55,972 bases of DNA from assembly GCF_900109655.1 (NCBI RefSeq), contig NZ_FOAT01000019.1, positions 1-55,972 of the forward strand, given 5' to 3'. A program made the position numbers and the translations under genes. Every line of letters begins with the position of its first letter. Within the stretch, counting starts at the first letter, position 1. Below, piece after piece: positions 8,281 through 16,950 of the stretch. The notes below the pieces were generated by a model, which made no database searches, was not told the DNA's origin, and saw nothing but the letters and a program-made list of their open reading frames with translations. The DNA is from Hominimerdicola alba (lineage in GTDB: Bacteria > Bacillota > Clostridia > Oscillospirales > Ruminococcaceae).

Positions 8281-9699
8281 ATGTGTACAAGTATTTTAGT
8301 TGGCAAAAATGCCACGACAACTGGAAGTACCATCATTGCACGAAATGAGGATTGTGCTTCTGTAGTAACTCCGAAACTGCTGTTTCCGATGCGGAGTCCG
8401 TTCTATACTTCTCTATTGGAAAACGAATGGATTCTCGGAAACGGATTGAAAGTACCTATTCCTTGTAAGGCTTTTCGTTACTGTTCCTCTCCTGATGCGG
8501 GAGGTAATATTGAAAAGGAACGAAATACGGACATTGGCGACCATTATTTCTTTGAGGCAAGAGGAATCAATGAAAAAGGTGTTGCCATGACAGCTACAAA
8601 TTCTATGGGTATCAATTCCAGAGCCTTAGAATGTGACCCAACTGTTTCAGGAGGAATTGAGGAATCCGTTATTACAACGCTGATTCTTCCACAGATTGAC
8701 TCTGCTTTGAATGGTGTAGAATTGCTCGGTGCATATGTCGAAAAATACGGTGCTTCCGAAGCAAATGGCATTTGTTTTTCTGATTCAAATGAAGTCTGGT
8801 ACATGGAAATCGGTTCAGGACATCACTGGATAGCAGTTAGAGTGCCAGATGACAGCTATCTGATCGTTGCAAACAGCATGAGAATCCATGATGTGGATCT
8901 GGACGATACACAAAATATTAGATACAGTGAACATATTTTTGAATTTGTAAAAAAATATAGGCTGCTTGAAAATCCCGACAGAAAATGTTTCAACTTTTCT
9001 GACGCATTTGGATTTCAGGAAAAAATGGACGATATTTCAAGACCATTTTATAATTGTGACAGAATCTGGATTGCACAACACATCTTAAATCCTAACATCA
9101 GACAAGAACCCAGAATAATTCCGGCACAGTATCCGCTTTTCATGAAGCCTGAAAGCAAAATTTCGCTTGAAATGGTTGAAAAAGTTCTGTGCGCTGATTA
9201 CAGAGGGACAGAACTTGAAGGAAAAGCCGACCGTCCGATTGGAACTGTTAAAACAGTCGAAAGTCATATTATCGAAATGAATCCGGCATTTTCTGAACGA
9301 ACTAACGGCGATATACAGGGTATAATCTGGCAGTCGATCGGAACTCCGCTGTATTCTCGTTATTTATGCGTGATTCCGGAATTAACAGAAATTCCGGCAG
9401 CTTACCATGACGGGACAAATATGTATGATAAAAATAATATGTTTTGGCGTGATCAGCTGATGGTTTCTTGCTTTTCAGTTCTCGGGCGTGAAACAGCGGA
9501 TAATATCAGAGAAAAGATACAAACTCAAAACAAAGATAATTTTATCCGCTTTTATCAAATTGTGGAAAGTGCCGGAAACGATTTGACGGGAGCATTACGA
9601 CAGTACAGCAGTCAGTCATTGATTGATAATATTAAAGAATCTGAAATATTATGTAATCGACTAGTAAGCAAATTAGCAGAATTCAACCAGGATTTTTGA
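8281..9699 (+). CDS. Peptidase family C69 dipeptidase (Ntn hydrolase)
   Basis: 472 residues starting MCTSILVGKNATTTGSTI, then IARNEDC. Cys2 becomes the N-terminal nucleophile after Met removal, and R-x-E/D-D follows, as in PepD-type C69 dipeptidases. The rest (FEARGINEKGVAMTATNS, ESVITTLILP, NEVWYMEIGSGHHWIAVRVP) fits the family and its usual length of about 470. There is no signal peptide, so it acts in the cytoplasm. It begins 12 nt after the decarboxylase, with GGGAGA upstream, and is the last gene of the operon. It probably releases the amino acid on which the other two enzymes act. That link is inference. Confidence 0.85.
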   Translation: MCTSILVGKNATTTGSTIIARNEDCASVVTPKLLFPMRSPFYTSLLENEWILGNGLKVPIPCKAFRYCSSPDAGGNIEKERNTDIGDHYFFEARGINEKGVAMTATNSMGINSRALECDPTVSGGIEESVITTLILPQIDSALNGVELLGAYVEKYGASEANGICFSDSNEVWYMEIGSGHHWIAVRVPDDSYLIVANSMRIHDVDLDDTQNIRYSEHIFEFVKKYRLLENPDRKCFNFSDAFGFQEKMDDISRPFYNCDRIWIAQHILNPNIRQEPRIIPAQYPLFMKPESKISLEMVEKVLCADYRGTELEGKADRPIGTVKTVESHIIEMNPAFSERTNGDIQGIIWQSIGTPLYSRYLCVIPELTEIPAAYHDGTNMYDKNNMFWRDQLMVSCFSVLGRETADNIREKIQTQNKDNFIRFYQIVESAGNDLTGALRQYSSQSLIDNIKESEILCNRLVSKLAEFNQDF

Positions 9700-9890
9700 C
9701 AATATTAGAATGGATATTACACACAGGGACAACGCTTGTATTGGGGTGTACTGGAGTTCTCCTTGTATCATTTGTCAAAGTATATACCAACGGAAACTAT
9801 CTTTTATTAAGCCTATAAATAAAGACTCAAAATGTAATCAAAAACTACAAATAAAAATCATTTTTTTTGAACTGACGTTGCAAAGCATTA

Positions 9891-9934
9891 AGCTCGTAAA
9901 TATGGCTGAACTGCCGTGTTTACGAGCTTTTTCT
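9891..9934 (+). terminator. Terminator of the deiminase operon
   Basis: 10-bp perfect stem AGCTCGTAAA / TTTACGAGCT with an 18-nt loop, followed by TTTTCTTT. It lies about 190 nt after the dipeptidase stop. Together with the preceding TTTTTTGAACTGA block it resembles 4357-4440. Confidence 0.65.
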
Positions 9935-10349
9935 TTACATATAACTGCAATTTCAACAGTTGAAAATGCACATTTGCAGCCCAAAAATCACACGATAAAT
10001 AGGCGATTTCTTAATTCTGAGCTTATACTATAGCAGATTTCTGCAAGCAGATGCCAGAACAAGGGTGTCTGCTTGTTTCTTTGTGAGTTGATGGTTTTCT
10101 TAGTTGCAAATGACAATAAAAATAGTTGTCATAAAAGGACATAGCTTCTTTCACTATTATATCATCAAAAATTTACGATCTGTTTATTCAGACAGCATCG
10201 TAAAAAGCTTTGTTTCAGCGCTTATAGCTCAAATCTGGAACTCCTGATACAAACGATACCCTGTTAACGGAACTTAGAAAACAGTTAATTTTACAGCACT
10301 GTATATAAATTAACTGAAAAATTTATTTTAAGAGATTATACAAAATGTA

Positions 10350-10378
10350 TTGACATTTCGTTGATTATAATGTATAAT
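10350..10378 (+). promoter_or_regulatory. Promoter of the cystatin-like gene
   Basis: Perfect TTGACA (10350-10355), 17-bp spacer, TATAAT (10373-10378). The leader is about 100 nt. Confidence 0.8.
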
Positions 10379-10484
10379 ATATATAACATCGATGTGAAAA
10401 TAATATGTTCATAATAATTCGTAACACTTCATTTTAAAACTGTCTGTTGCGAAATTATGCATAACTGATATGGGAGGATTTATC

Positions 10485-11393
10485 ATGAGCACTGAAAACA
10501 AAACACTTGCAGGCGGCTGGGTCATCACTCAGGGAGATACCGCCATCGAAAAACACCCCGATGCGCTGGCAGCCTTTGAAAAGGCTTCGGCAGGATATGT
10601 AGGCGTAAAGTTCACACCTGTGGCTCTGCTGGCAACACAGATAGTTTCGGGAAAGAATTACGCAATACTCTGTAAAGCTACCCCTGCTACCCTTGACCCC
10701 ACAACTACTCTTAAAATAGTGATAGTTTATGAAGACCTGAACGGCAATGCGACCATCACAGGTGTCAGAGATGTACTTTGTACCGATTACCCTGTATTTG
10801 CTGCTAACTGTGCTTGTTCGGCAAACGATGCTGCTGTTCTCGGCGGCTGGCATATCGCCCTAGAACCCAGCATAAACAAGCACCCCGATGCACTTGCAGC
10901 CATAGAAAAGGCAACAGCGGGTATGGTTGGTGCTAAGTATGAGCCCATCGCACTGCTGGGCACCCAGATAGTTGCAGGCAAGAATTACTGCATACTCTGC
11001 AGGATAACTCCTGTGACACTTGACCCAAAGCCCACCATGAAGCTTGTTTATGTATACGAAGATACTCATGGCAACGCTGTTATCACAGATATCAAAGAGA
11101 TCATCGGCGCTCCTGTTCCCGGCGGATTTATCGCCAATGACGGTGCTACCGACCTGGACAGCAATCCCGAAGCAAAGAACGCTTTTGAAAAGGCTACAAA
11201 GGATCTTCTGGGTGTTGACTATGAGCCCATCGCTTATCTCGGCTATCAGATAGTATCCGGCAAGAATTATCTTATCCTCTGTGAAAGCAAGATAGTCGTT
11301 CCCGATCCCATACCTTCACTCACACTTGTGACTGTCTATGAAGATCTAAACGGCAACTGCAAGATAATCAATACCGAACCCGTGGTACTTTAA
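10485..11393 (+). CDS. Triple cystatin-like domain protein
   Basis: 302 residues in three tandem repeats of roughly 95-110 residues. Each has an early GGW/GGF, an EKA helix, a Y-x-P-(I/V)-A-x-L block and the cystatin inhibitory-loop motif Q-x-V-x-G-x-NY: QIVSGKNY (52-59), QIVAGKNY (161-168), QIVSGKNY (255-262). Each repeat closes with a strand like VYEDLNGNATI. In cystatins the conserved N-terminal Gly and QxVxG loop block papain-like cysteine proteases. No signal peptide or membrane segment is present, so the protein appears cytoplasmic. The start is set at 10485 because GGGAGG lies just upstream of it; an in-frame ATG at 10470 overlaps that site. It is monocistronic with its own promoter and terminator. 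The cystatin assignment rests on motif and repeat pattern only. Confidence 0.75.
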   Translation: MSTENKTLAGGWVITQGDTAIEKHPDALAAFEKASAGYVGVKFTPVALLATQIVSGKNYAILCKATPATLDPTTTLKIVIVYEDLNGNATITGVRDVLCTDYPVFAANCACSANDAAVLGGWHIALEPSINKHPDALAAIEKATAGMVGAKYEPIALLGTQIVAGKNYCILCRITPVTLDPKPTMKLVYVYEDTHGNAVITDIKEIIGAPVPGGFIANDGATDLDSNPEAKNAFEKATKDLLGVDYEPIAYLGYQIVSGKNYLILCESKIVVPDPIPSLTLVTVYEDLNGNCKIINTEPVVL

Positions 11394-11423
11394 GATCGGA
11401 TAAATAAGGTGAAAATGTAACAG

Positions 11424-11461
11424 CCCCCCCGACCTGCAGCTTTATGCTGCAGATCAGGGGG
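11424..11461 (+). terminator. Terminator of the cystatin-like gene
   Basis: GC-rich stem CCCCCGACCTGCAGC / GCTGCAGATCAGGGG around TTTAT, then ATAGTTTTGCTT. It lies 30 nt after the stop. Confidence 0.75.
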
Positions 11462-11621
11462 ATAGTTTTGCTTATTATACCACACATTCCATCGGCAACC
11501 ATTATCAATTATCTGAGCATCACCGTCCACCACTTTTATATTATAACTACTTCAGAGAATACACATATTTTTGGAAAGACTCAGGACATAATAAAATACG
11601 ATCAATCCTTTGATAAATAGC

Positions 11622-11650
11622 AAGCGGCGCTGATGCGCCGCTTTGTTTTT
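11622..11650 (+). terminator. Second plus-strand hairpin terminator
   Basis: 9-bp perfect stem AAGCGGCGC / GCGCCGCTT with a TGAT loop, followed by TGTTTTTT. It would stop plus-strand read-through towards the convergent gene at 11748. The 11394-11747 gap holds nothing else that I can see. Confidence 0.7.
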
Positions 11651-11747
11651 TCAGATTTTATCGGTCTCATTTCTTCATTCCTCGTCTCAGCATTACATTC
11701 CTGAGATCGTTACGTTTTCTAATAGTATTTACATATCAATTTTGTTA

Positions 11748-13661
11748 TCACTTTATGGTAACAGTCACAGCATTTTTGACAGCGTTTGCCGCGTCCCAAC
11801 TTCCGTTAACTCTAGATGCAATTGCAACTTTATAAGTCTTGCCGGGAGTGAGGTTCTTGGGAGTTGTGTATGAGGTATCAGTGATATTCTGCGACTGTAC
11901 TCTCCACTTTCCTGCAAGATATACAGCGATCCCGTATTTGTCAGCACCTTCTACCTTATCCCAGGTAAATCTTACCTGGTGATATTTCTCACTGTATTCG
12001 ACTTTTATGTTTGTGGGATAAGTGGGTTTATCTATACCAATGCGTTTGTAAGTGTTCTTACCATCGTTAGTAAAGACTGCATATTCCCCGCTGCCGCTTA
12101 CAACTTTTGAGGGAACTATGATATTCACCCATCCTTCACCGTTCGGAAGTTCGACATCTTCATTTATGCTTTTAAAACTCTCACCAAGCGTAAGATATTT
12201 CAGGTTCATACAACCACTGAATATATACGCATAACTCTTAGTTCTTCTTAAATCAAAGCCGCTTACACCGATAGAAGTCAAACTGCTGCAATTTCTGAAC
12301 ATAGAAGTCATATATTCAACTCTTCTTGTATTAAATCCTGTTACATCGATCGAGGCCAAACTTGAACAGTTCTCAAACATGGAAGATAACCGTTCGACAT
12401 TTTTGGTATCAAAACTGCTTATATCAAGTGTGGTCAGAGCTGAACAACCTTCAAACATAGCATACATATCTTTAACTTTGCTTGTATCAAAGCCACTTAG
12501 ATCAAGTCTTTTTAAAGAGGAACATTTCTGGAACATACACCTCATATCTGTAACATTACGGGTATCAAATCCGCTCAGATCAAGTGCAGTCAGGTTGGTA
12601 CATTCGGCGAACATACCCTTGATATCTTTAACGCTGCCGGTATCCAGGCTACTCAGATCGATCTCTGTTAAACTCGAACAGTTATGGAACATAGCACTCA
12701 TATCAGTGGCTTTGCTTGTATCTAATCCGCTCAAACCAAGTTCAGATAAATTGGTACATTCTGAAAACATTTCCTCCATATTAATTGCATTGCCTGTATT
12801 AAAACTGCTTATATCGAGTGCTGTCAGACCAGTGCATTTTCTGAACATCATACTCATATCTGTAACGATGCTTGTATCAAAGCTGCTTACATCAAGCTCC
12901 GATAAACCAGAACAACCCTCAAAAAGGTTACTCATATTTGTGACTTTTCTTGTATCAAATCCGCTCAGATCAATTGCTGACAAGCAGGAACAGCCAATGA
13001 ACATATAGCTCATATCTTTGACCCTGCTTGTATCAAATCCGCTTACATCAAGTTCTGAAAGACCTAAACAGCCCATGAACATATAGCTCATATCTGTTAC
13101 ATTGCTTGTATCTATACCATTAATAGTCAGTGAGGTCAGATCAAAACAGCCTCCAAACATATAAGCCATGGTTGTTACTATGCTTGTATCGAATCCGCTT
13201 ACATCAATCGTAGTCAGATCCGAACAATAATGAAACATATAGCTCATATCTGTTACTTTGCTTGTATCAAAACCGCTTATATCAAGATTATTCAGAGCAT
13301 AGCAACAACTAAACAAATAGCTCATATCTGTAACTTTGCTGGTATCTGCATTTGAAAGATCAATTGAAATACAATTACGATAATAATAGAACAGCTTGCT
13401 GCAGTTTTCAGGAAAAATAGTCCCCTCTTCAGCTATGATTGTTTTAACATTCTGCTTTTTGCTGAAAGAGTTTACGGCATCACGATCCACCTCGCCTTTA
13501 AGCGTAAGTACACCGGTCGTTTCGTTAAAAGACAGACAGTTTGTTTCAACACCAGCAGCCTGGGCTGTTATGGTCTGTGTTATAACAGGCACACCATAGC
13601 TGACAACTCCTGCCACCATACAAAGTGACATTACAACTGCTAAAATTTTTTTCATCTTCAT
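11748..13661 (-). CDS. Secreted DUF285-repeat surface protein with CBM37
   Basis: 637 residues. A Sec signal peptide (about 1-36, ending near TAQAAG) is followed at about 90-480 by some 15-17 tandem repeats of 23-24 residues of the type SGFDTSKVTDMSYMFHYC. This is the BspA-like/DUF285 (PF03382) surface-protein repeat. A CBM37 module ends the protein (about 549-637, YGIAVYLAGKWR, PKNLTPGKTYKVAIASRVNG). There is no catalytic domain. The family is associated with adhesion or surface display, and CBM37 should tether it to plant polysaccharide or the cell wall. AGGAGGAG lies 6 nt before the ATG. It is monocistronic, with a promoter at 13720-13748. Confidence 0.9.
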   Translation of the reverse strand: MKMKKILAVVMSLCMVAGVVSYGVPVITQTITAQAAGVETNCLSFNETTGVLTLKGEVDRDAVNSFSKKQNVKTIIAEEGTIFPENCSKLFYYYRNCISIDLSNADTSKVTDMSYLFSCCYALNNLDISGFDTSKVTDMSYMFHYCSDLTTIDVSGFDTSIVTTMAYMFGGCFDLTSLTINGIDTSNVTDMSYMFMGCLGLSELDVSGFDTSRVKDMSYMFIGCSCLSAIDLSGFDTRKVTNMSNLFEGCSGLSELDVSSFDTSIVTDMSMMFRKCTGLTALDISSFNTGNAINMEEMFSECTNLSELGLSGLDTSKATDMSAMFHNCSSLTEIDLSSLDTGSVKDIKGMFAECTNLTALDLSGFDTRNVTDMRCMFQKCSSLKRLDLSGFDTSKVKDMYAMFEGCSALTTLDISSFDTKNVERLSSMFENCSSLASIDVTGFNTRRVEYMTSMFRNCSSLTSIGVSGFDLRRTKSYAYIFSGCMNLKYLTLGESFKSINEDVELPNGEGWVNIIVPSKVVSGSGEYAVFTNDGKNTYKRIGIDKPTYPTNIKVEYSEKYHQVRFTWDKVEGADKYGIAVYLAGKWRVQSQNITDTSYTTPKNLTPGKTYKVAIASRVNGSWDAANAVKNAVTVTIK

Positions 13662-13719
13662 AAATAGCTCCTCCTTAGTTTGTTAAATTAAATACGTTAT
13701 TATATTTTCTATCCTGATT

Positions 13720-13748
13720 ATTTTATCACTGTTAGATATATTTGTCAA
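13720..13748 (-). promoter_or_regulatory. Promoter of the DUF285-CBM37 gene
   Basis: Minus strand: TTGACA (13743-13748), 17 bp, TAAAAT (13720-13725). Confidence 0.7.
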
Positions 13749-13919
13749 TATTTTTGCTATATTATTTTTGATTTAAGAGCAAAATGTTGGAAGTATCATA
13801 ATATGATAGTCGCACATGATCTTCTGATGTCCTGTAAACGCACGAATATAACATATTCTACGCACAGTATTTGTTTCATTTAAAATGAATATATTATATT
13901 GCTTTCTGCTGAACCGTGA

Positions 13920-13948
13920 TTGACTTATTGGCGATGATGATGTATAAT
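13920..13948 (+). promoter_or_regulatory. Promoter of the GAD-like gene
   Basis: TTGACT (13920-13925), 17 bp, TATAAT (13943-13948). The gap 13662-14079 between the divergent genes contains this promoter and the one at 13720-13748, and nothing else that I can see. Confidence 0.75.
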
Positions 13949-14079
13949 AACTAATAATGGCAAGTATTCTGCTTGCTCATTAAAATCGGAATTGACCGAT
14001 CTATTCAGATCAAAAGTTTAGATTAGAGTAAATAACGTTATTACGGGAAAATTTTCAGCTTTTGCAAAAGGAGAAAACC

Positions 14080-15204
14080 ATGAATTATAAAGTGCTGGAT
14101 GATTTTGAAAAAGTTAGTGATGTAAGTCCTGAAACTATTAAAAAATATGAAGATTTGCTGCCTACTGAGTGGATAGAGTTTTGGAAAGAGTATGGATTCT
14201 GCTCATTCATGAACGGCTATTTCAGGGTGATCGATCCTGATGAATACAAGGATCTTTATAACGAAAGCGTTTTAAAACTATATAAAGAGGAAGCTGTTCC
14301 TGTCATGGTTACAGCTTTTGGAGATATTATTGCTTTTAAGATCAGTTTAAAAAATGATGAGAAAAAGTGGAGTCTGGAGTGTGCGTATTACAGATATGTG
14401 CGTTCAACTTTTTTCATGCCTTCGGTAAAACATTTCTTTGAGGGTCTTTGCTCTCCCGATGTTTTTGGTTTTGAAGAGAATTTTACATTCATAAAGTATT
14501 CCGAGGCGGTAGATAAGCTAGGTAAGATCAAGTACGATCAGTGTTTCGGATATGATCCGATATTAACTAAGCGAAGCAAAGAAAAGCTGAATGATCTCCG
14601 TATAGTAGATACAAAGGATTACTTAAAAGCGGCATTTGAGCAGAACGGACAGATCGAAGATCTTATGCAGGATGGAAAAGTCATTGATGTATCATATTCC
14701 GCAAAAAAAGAAAAGAAACCCAAAAGGGTGATCGTCAATAACCCCTATGAGCATAAACCTATCAATGAACCTGCACTTAAATTTGATAATTTCAATTTCA
14801 AATTATGCATCATACAGGTACTTATGTATGAGAAGAAACTTCTTAAACCCGCATTCGATATATACGAGTTTGCAAAGTGTTATCCGCCCCGTGAGATCAA
14901 TATCGATGAAGAAGGCTATGAACCCATAAAGCCTGCCATAGAATATTTTAAGAAACTTGAGATACCGACCTCTCTTGCTGATGAGATCAAAGAGATAATC
15001 ATGGATGGCGGCAATGATATCTATGGTCAGATCATTCCGTTCTGGGATGGCGAGGATGGATATTTTGACCTGAAAAGAGTATCGGATGCAGAGCTTTCTC
15101 AATTTTCAAATCTTAAGCAAATATTACTTATGAACAGTCCTGAAAATCTAAGCAAAACGCTGATAAACCGACTGAAAAAACACGGCCTCGAAGTAAAAGA
15201 ATGA
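14080..15204 (+). CDS. GAD-like/DUF1851 plus DUF6892 protein (immunity-type)
   Basis: 374 residues from the ATG at 14080, chosen because AAAGGAG sits 6-8 nt upstream; a longer in-frame start at 14062 lacks a site. Residues 1-160 match the GAD-like/DUF1851 type (LLPTEWIEFWKEYGFCSF, then GYFRVIDPDEY and AVPVMVTAFGDIIAFK), found in antitoxins of polymorphic or type VI-delivered effectors. A charged linker (about 195-225) leads to a C-terminal DUF6892-like domain (KFDNFNFKLCIIQVLMYEKK, IIMDGGNDIYGQIIPFWDGE). No toxin gene lies beside it. It is a solitary gene with its own promoter and terminator. An orphan immunity gene is inferred. Confidence 0.7.
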   Translation: MNYKVLDDFEKVSDVSPETIKKYEDLLPTEWIEFWKEYGFCSFMNGYFRVIDPDEYKDLYNESVLKLYKEEAVPVMVTAFGDIIAFKISLKNDEKKWSLECAYYRYVRSTFFMPSVKHFFEGLCSPDVFGFEENFTFIKYSEAVDKLGKIKYDQCFGYDPILTKRSKEKLNDLRIVDTKDYLKAAFEQNGQIEDLMQDGKVIDVSYSAKKEKKPKRVIVNNPYEHKPINEPALKFDNFNFKLCIIQVLMYEKKLLKPAFDIYEFAKCYPPREINIDEEGYEPIKPAIEYFKKLEIPTSLADEIKEIIMDGGNDIYGQIIPFWDGEDGYFDLKRVSDAELSQFSNLKQILLMNSPENLSKTLINRLKKHGLEVKE

Positions 15205-15248
15205 TCAACGGACAACTTCTGATCTGTCCTAGCAGCTATACACATAAA

Positions 15249-15277
15249 ACGGCAGGGAGCAACACTCTCCCTGCCGT
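15249..15277 (+). terminator. Bidirectional terminator
   Basis: 11-bp perfect stem ACGGCAGGGAG / CTCCCTGCCGT with Ts on the right and As on the left. It serves both the GAD-like gene (plus) and the small membrane protein gene (minus). Confidence 0.85.
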
Positions 15278-15284
15278 ATTTTTA

Positions 15285-15611
15285 TTAAGTTATATCATTG
15301 CCGCTGTCAGGAACATCCTGGGTTATATGCCAGATGTCGTCGGTAAACAAAAGATGCAGGATACGCCTTTCGCCGTTATTTTCAATGATAACAACCGCAC
15401 CTTTTACATTTTTAGTCTTATCGGCTGTACTTGCAGCAGAGGAACCGTTATCGTACTGCATATCGATGTTGATGATCTTGCATTTAGGGTATTTTCGTTC
15501 GATTATGTCAGTCAGCATTCTTCCTCTGCGGGCTTTGTTCGGTGTAAACAGCCGAATGATGATAATAAACGGAAGAAGCAGTATCAAAAATAAAAGGTTC
15601 AGTTTATTCAT
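15285..15611 (-). CDS. Small membrane-anchored protein of unknown function
   Basis: 108 residues with one N-terminal membrane segment (LNLLFLILLLPFIIIIRLF, 4-22) and a basic stop-transfer. A short soluble domain of about 80 residues follows (KCKIINIDMQYDNGS, AVVIIENNGERRILHLLF). I do not recognise the family. It is supported as a gene by GGGAGGA upstream of the ATG, the promoter at 15651-15679 and the shared terminator downstream. An N-in, C-out or the reverse topology cannot be decided. Confidence 0.7.
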   Translation of the reverse strand: MNKLNLLFLILLLPFIIIIRLFTPNKARRGRMLTDIIERKYPKCKIINIDMQYDNGSSAASTADKTKNVKGAVVIIENNGERRILHLLFTDDIWHITQDVPDSGNDIT

Positions 15612-15650
15612 GTTTTTTCCTCCCTGCGTGGTTGATATCAGTTCGAATAC

Positions 15651-15679
15651 AGTATAGCATATTTTCTGCCGGAAAGCAA
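15651..15679 (-). promoter_or_regulatory. Promoter of the small membrane protein gene
   Basis: Minus strand: TTGCTT (15674-15679), 17 bp, TATACT (15651-15656). Confidence 0.6.
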
Positions 15680-15814
15680 GGAATATGATAAGCCTTTTAT
15701 CACAGAGGCTGTTGTACGGATATGATGATTGAAAAAACGCCCCGCTCCCGTATAAAAACAGGAACAGGACGGAATTTTTATGTGGTAGTTATCAAATTAA
15801 AATCAAGCGTTTCA

Positions 15815-16744
15815 TTAAATATCTACATTTATCCACTGTGCGTTTTCGAGCTTATCGGATTCGGCAAAAGCTTTCGCCTTGTATTCGTTCCATTTATTCT
15901 GAGCTTCATCACCGTGGAGCGCATTAGGATCATCTTTGGCTCTTTCACTTATCTGATAGCTCCACATTGTTCCTTCATACAGAGTATAATACATGATGGG
16001 AAGCTGATTGGGATCAGGTTCATCAGAATCCGTCACAAGATTTGCTTCAACCGCGAACGACTGAGTGGAAGGATCATAGCGGTAAATCTCTGCTTCGTGA
16101 AGATTTGCTCCGCCGGATCCGTCTGAGTGGAAATATAAACCTCCAACGTAGTCAGTGCGTGATCTTGCCCAACTTGAAGCAAGATTCTTAAAATCACCAT
16201 TTGGAGTGATCACAACAAATCCTATACAAGAATAGGTCGTTACTCCTTCATTGTCAGTGTATTCATCACCAATAAAAAGTTCATACTCACCATCACTGTC
16301 AATGTCCATGAAAGTATAACTGAAACCTTTGGAACAGAGTTCAAGAGATACTCGTGCCGATTCACTGTCAGTATTCTCAGGGCCTTCATAATACATGGAA
16401 CCTTCACGTATCGCTTCAGAAAGGCCTTCAATAAACGGATCAAATCTGTCATCAGTAACAGGAGTATTGTTTTCTTCCGCATCTGAATCATCTGCCTTAG
16501 CTGTTTCAGCAGTGGACTCTGTTGTTATTTCGGCTTCGGAAACAGCTGTAACTGCTGTAGTTTCGGCAACAGATTCAACTGCTTCTGCGTCGGATGTTTC
16601 CTCTGTGACTGTTTCAGATGCTGTTGTTTTTGCGGCATCATTCTGATCGGCAGTATCCTCAACTTTGCCGCATGCAGAAAATACTACAGCTATAAGTGAA
16701 GCCATGAACAGAGCAGTCACTCTTCCTGATAAATTATTCTTCAA
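15815..16744 (-). CDS. Lipoprotein, unknown function, Ser/Thr/Glu/Ala-rich linker
   Basis: 309 residues if translation starts at TTG 16744, which has GAAGGA 7-8 nt upstream and puts the signal peptide at the very N-terminus (KNNLSGRVTALFMASLIAVV). Upstream ATGs in frame (16825, 16780) lack a site and add a hydrophilic tail. The lipobox FSAC gives a lipidated Cys near residue 25. Residues about 30-95 are a low-complexity Ala/Thr/Glu linker, followed by a globular domain with an EF-hand-like MDIDSDGEYELFIGDEY. I infer an extracellular membrane-anchored protein. No family is assigned. Confidence 0.75.
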   Translation of the reverse strand: MKNNLSGRVTALFMASLIAVVFSACGKVEDTADQNDAAKTTASETVTEETSDAEAVESVAETTAVTAVSEAEITTESTAETAKADDSDAEENNTPVTDDRFDPFIEGLSEAIREGSMYYEGPENTDSESARVSLELCSKGFSYTFMDIDSDGEYELFIGDEYTDNEGVTTYSCIGFVVITPNGDFKNLASSWARSRTDYVGGLYFHSDGSGGANLHEAEIYRYDPSTQSFAVEANLVTDSDEPDPNQLPIMYYTLYEGTMWSYQISERAKDDPNALHGDEAQNKWNEYKAKAFAESDKLENAQWINVDI

Positions 16745-16803
16745 TTTAATTGTCCTTCTTTCATTAAACGTAAACGCCATGATTTGGTACCACGCCCTTA
16801 TAT

Positions 16804-16832
16804 ACTTTATCATACACTCTATCAAATGTCAA
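16804..16832 (-). promoter_or_regulatory. Promoter of the lipoprotein gene
   Basis: Minus strand: TTGACA (16827-16832), 17 bp, TAAAGT (16804-16809). Confidence 0.6.
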
Positions 16833-16950
16833 TTATCAATTTGTGAAATTAGCACTTTCTATATAAAATTATCTTTTATAGTTTTAATTTCGCTCATAAT
16901 CAACATTACAAATGTCAACTCAGGTTTACATTTGCGCACTGTTCAGTTGC

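Larger units (their letters stand above)
9700..10484. other. Intergenic region with two terminators and a promoter
   Basis: No gene supported. It holds the operon terminator (9891-9934), a second hairpin at 10044-10075 (CAAGCAGATGCC / GGTGTCTGCTTG followed by TTTCTTTG) and the promoter at 10350-10378. A 107-codon frame at 9710-10033 runs through the first terminator, lacks a ribosome site and looks non-coding. Confidence 0.6.

Noticed and set aside
9710-10033. 107-codon open frame after the dipeptidase gene
   Set aside because: It has no ribosome site, runs through an intrinsic terminator, and its composition does not look like protein.
12379-13008. 209-codon plus-strand frame inside the DUF285-repeat gene
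   Set aside because: It is a shadow of the tandem repeats on the opposite strand, with no start signals.
11748-13661. Regular repeats that might suggest a CRISPR array
   Set aside because: The periodicity is that of coding repeats (69-72 bases) in an open frame. No CRISPR array or cas gene is seen anywhere in the window.
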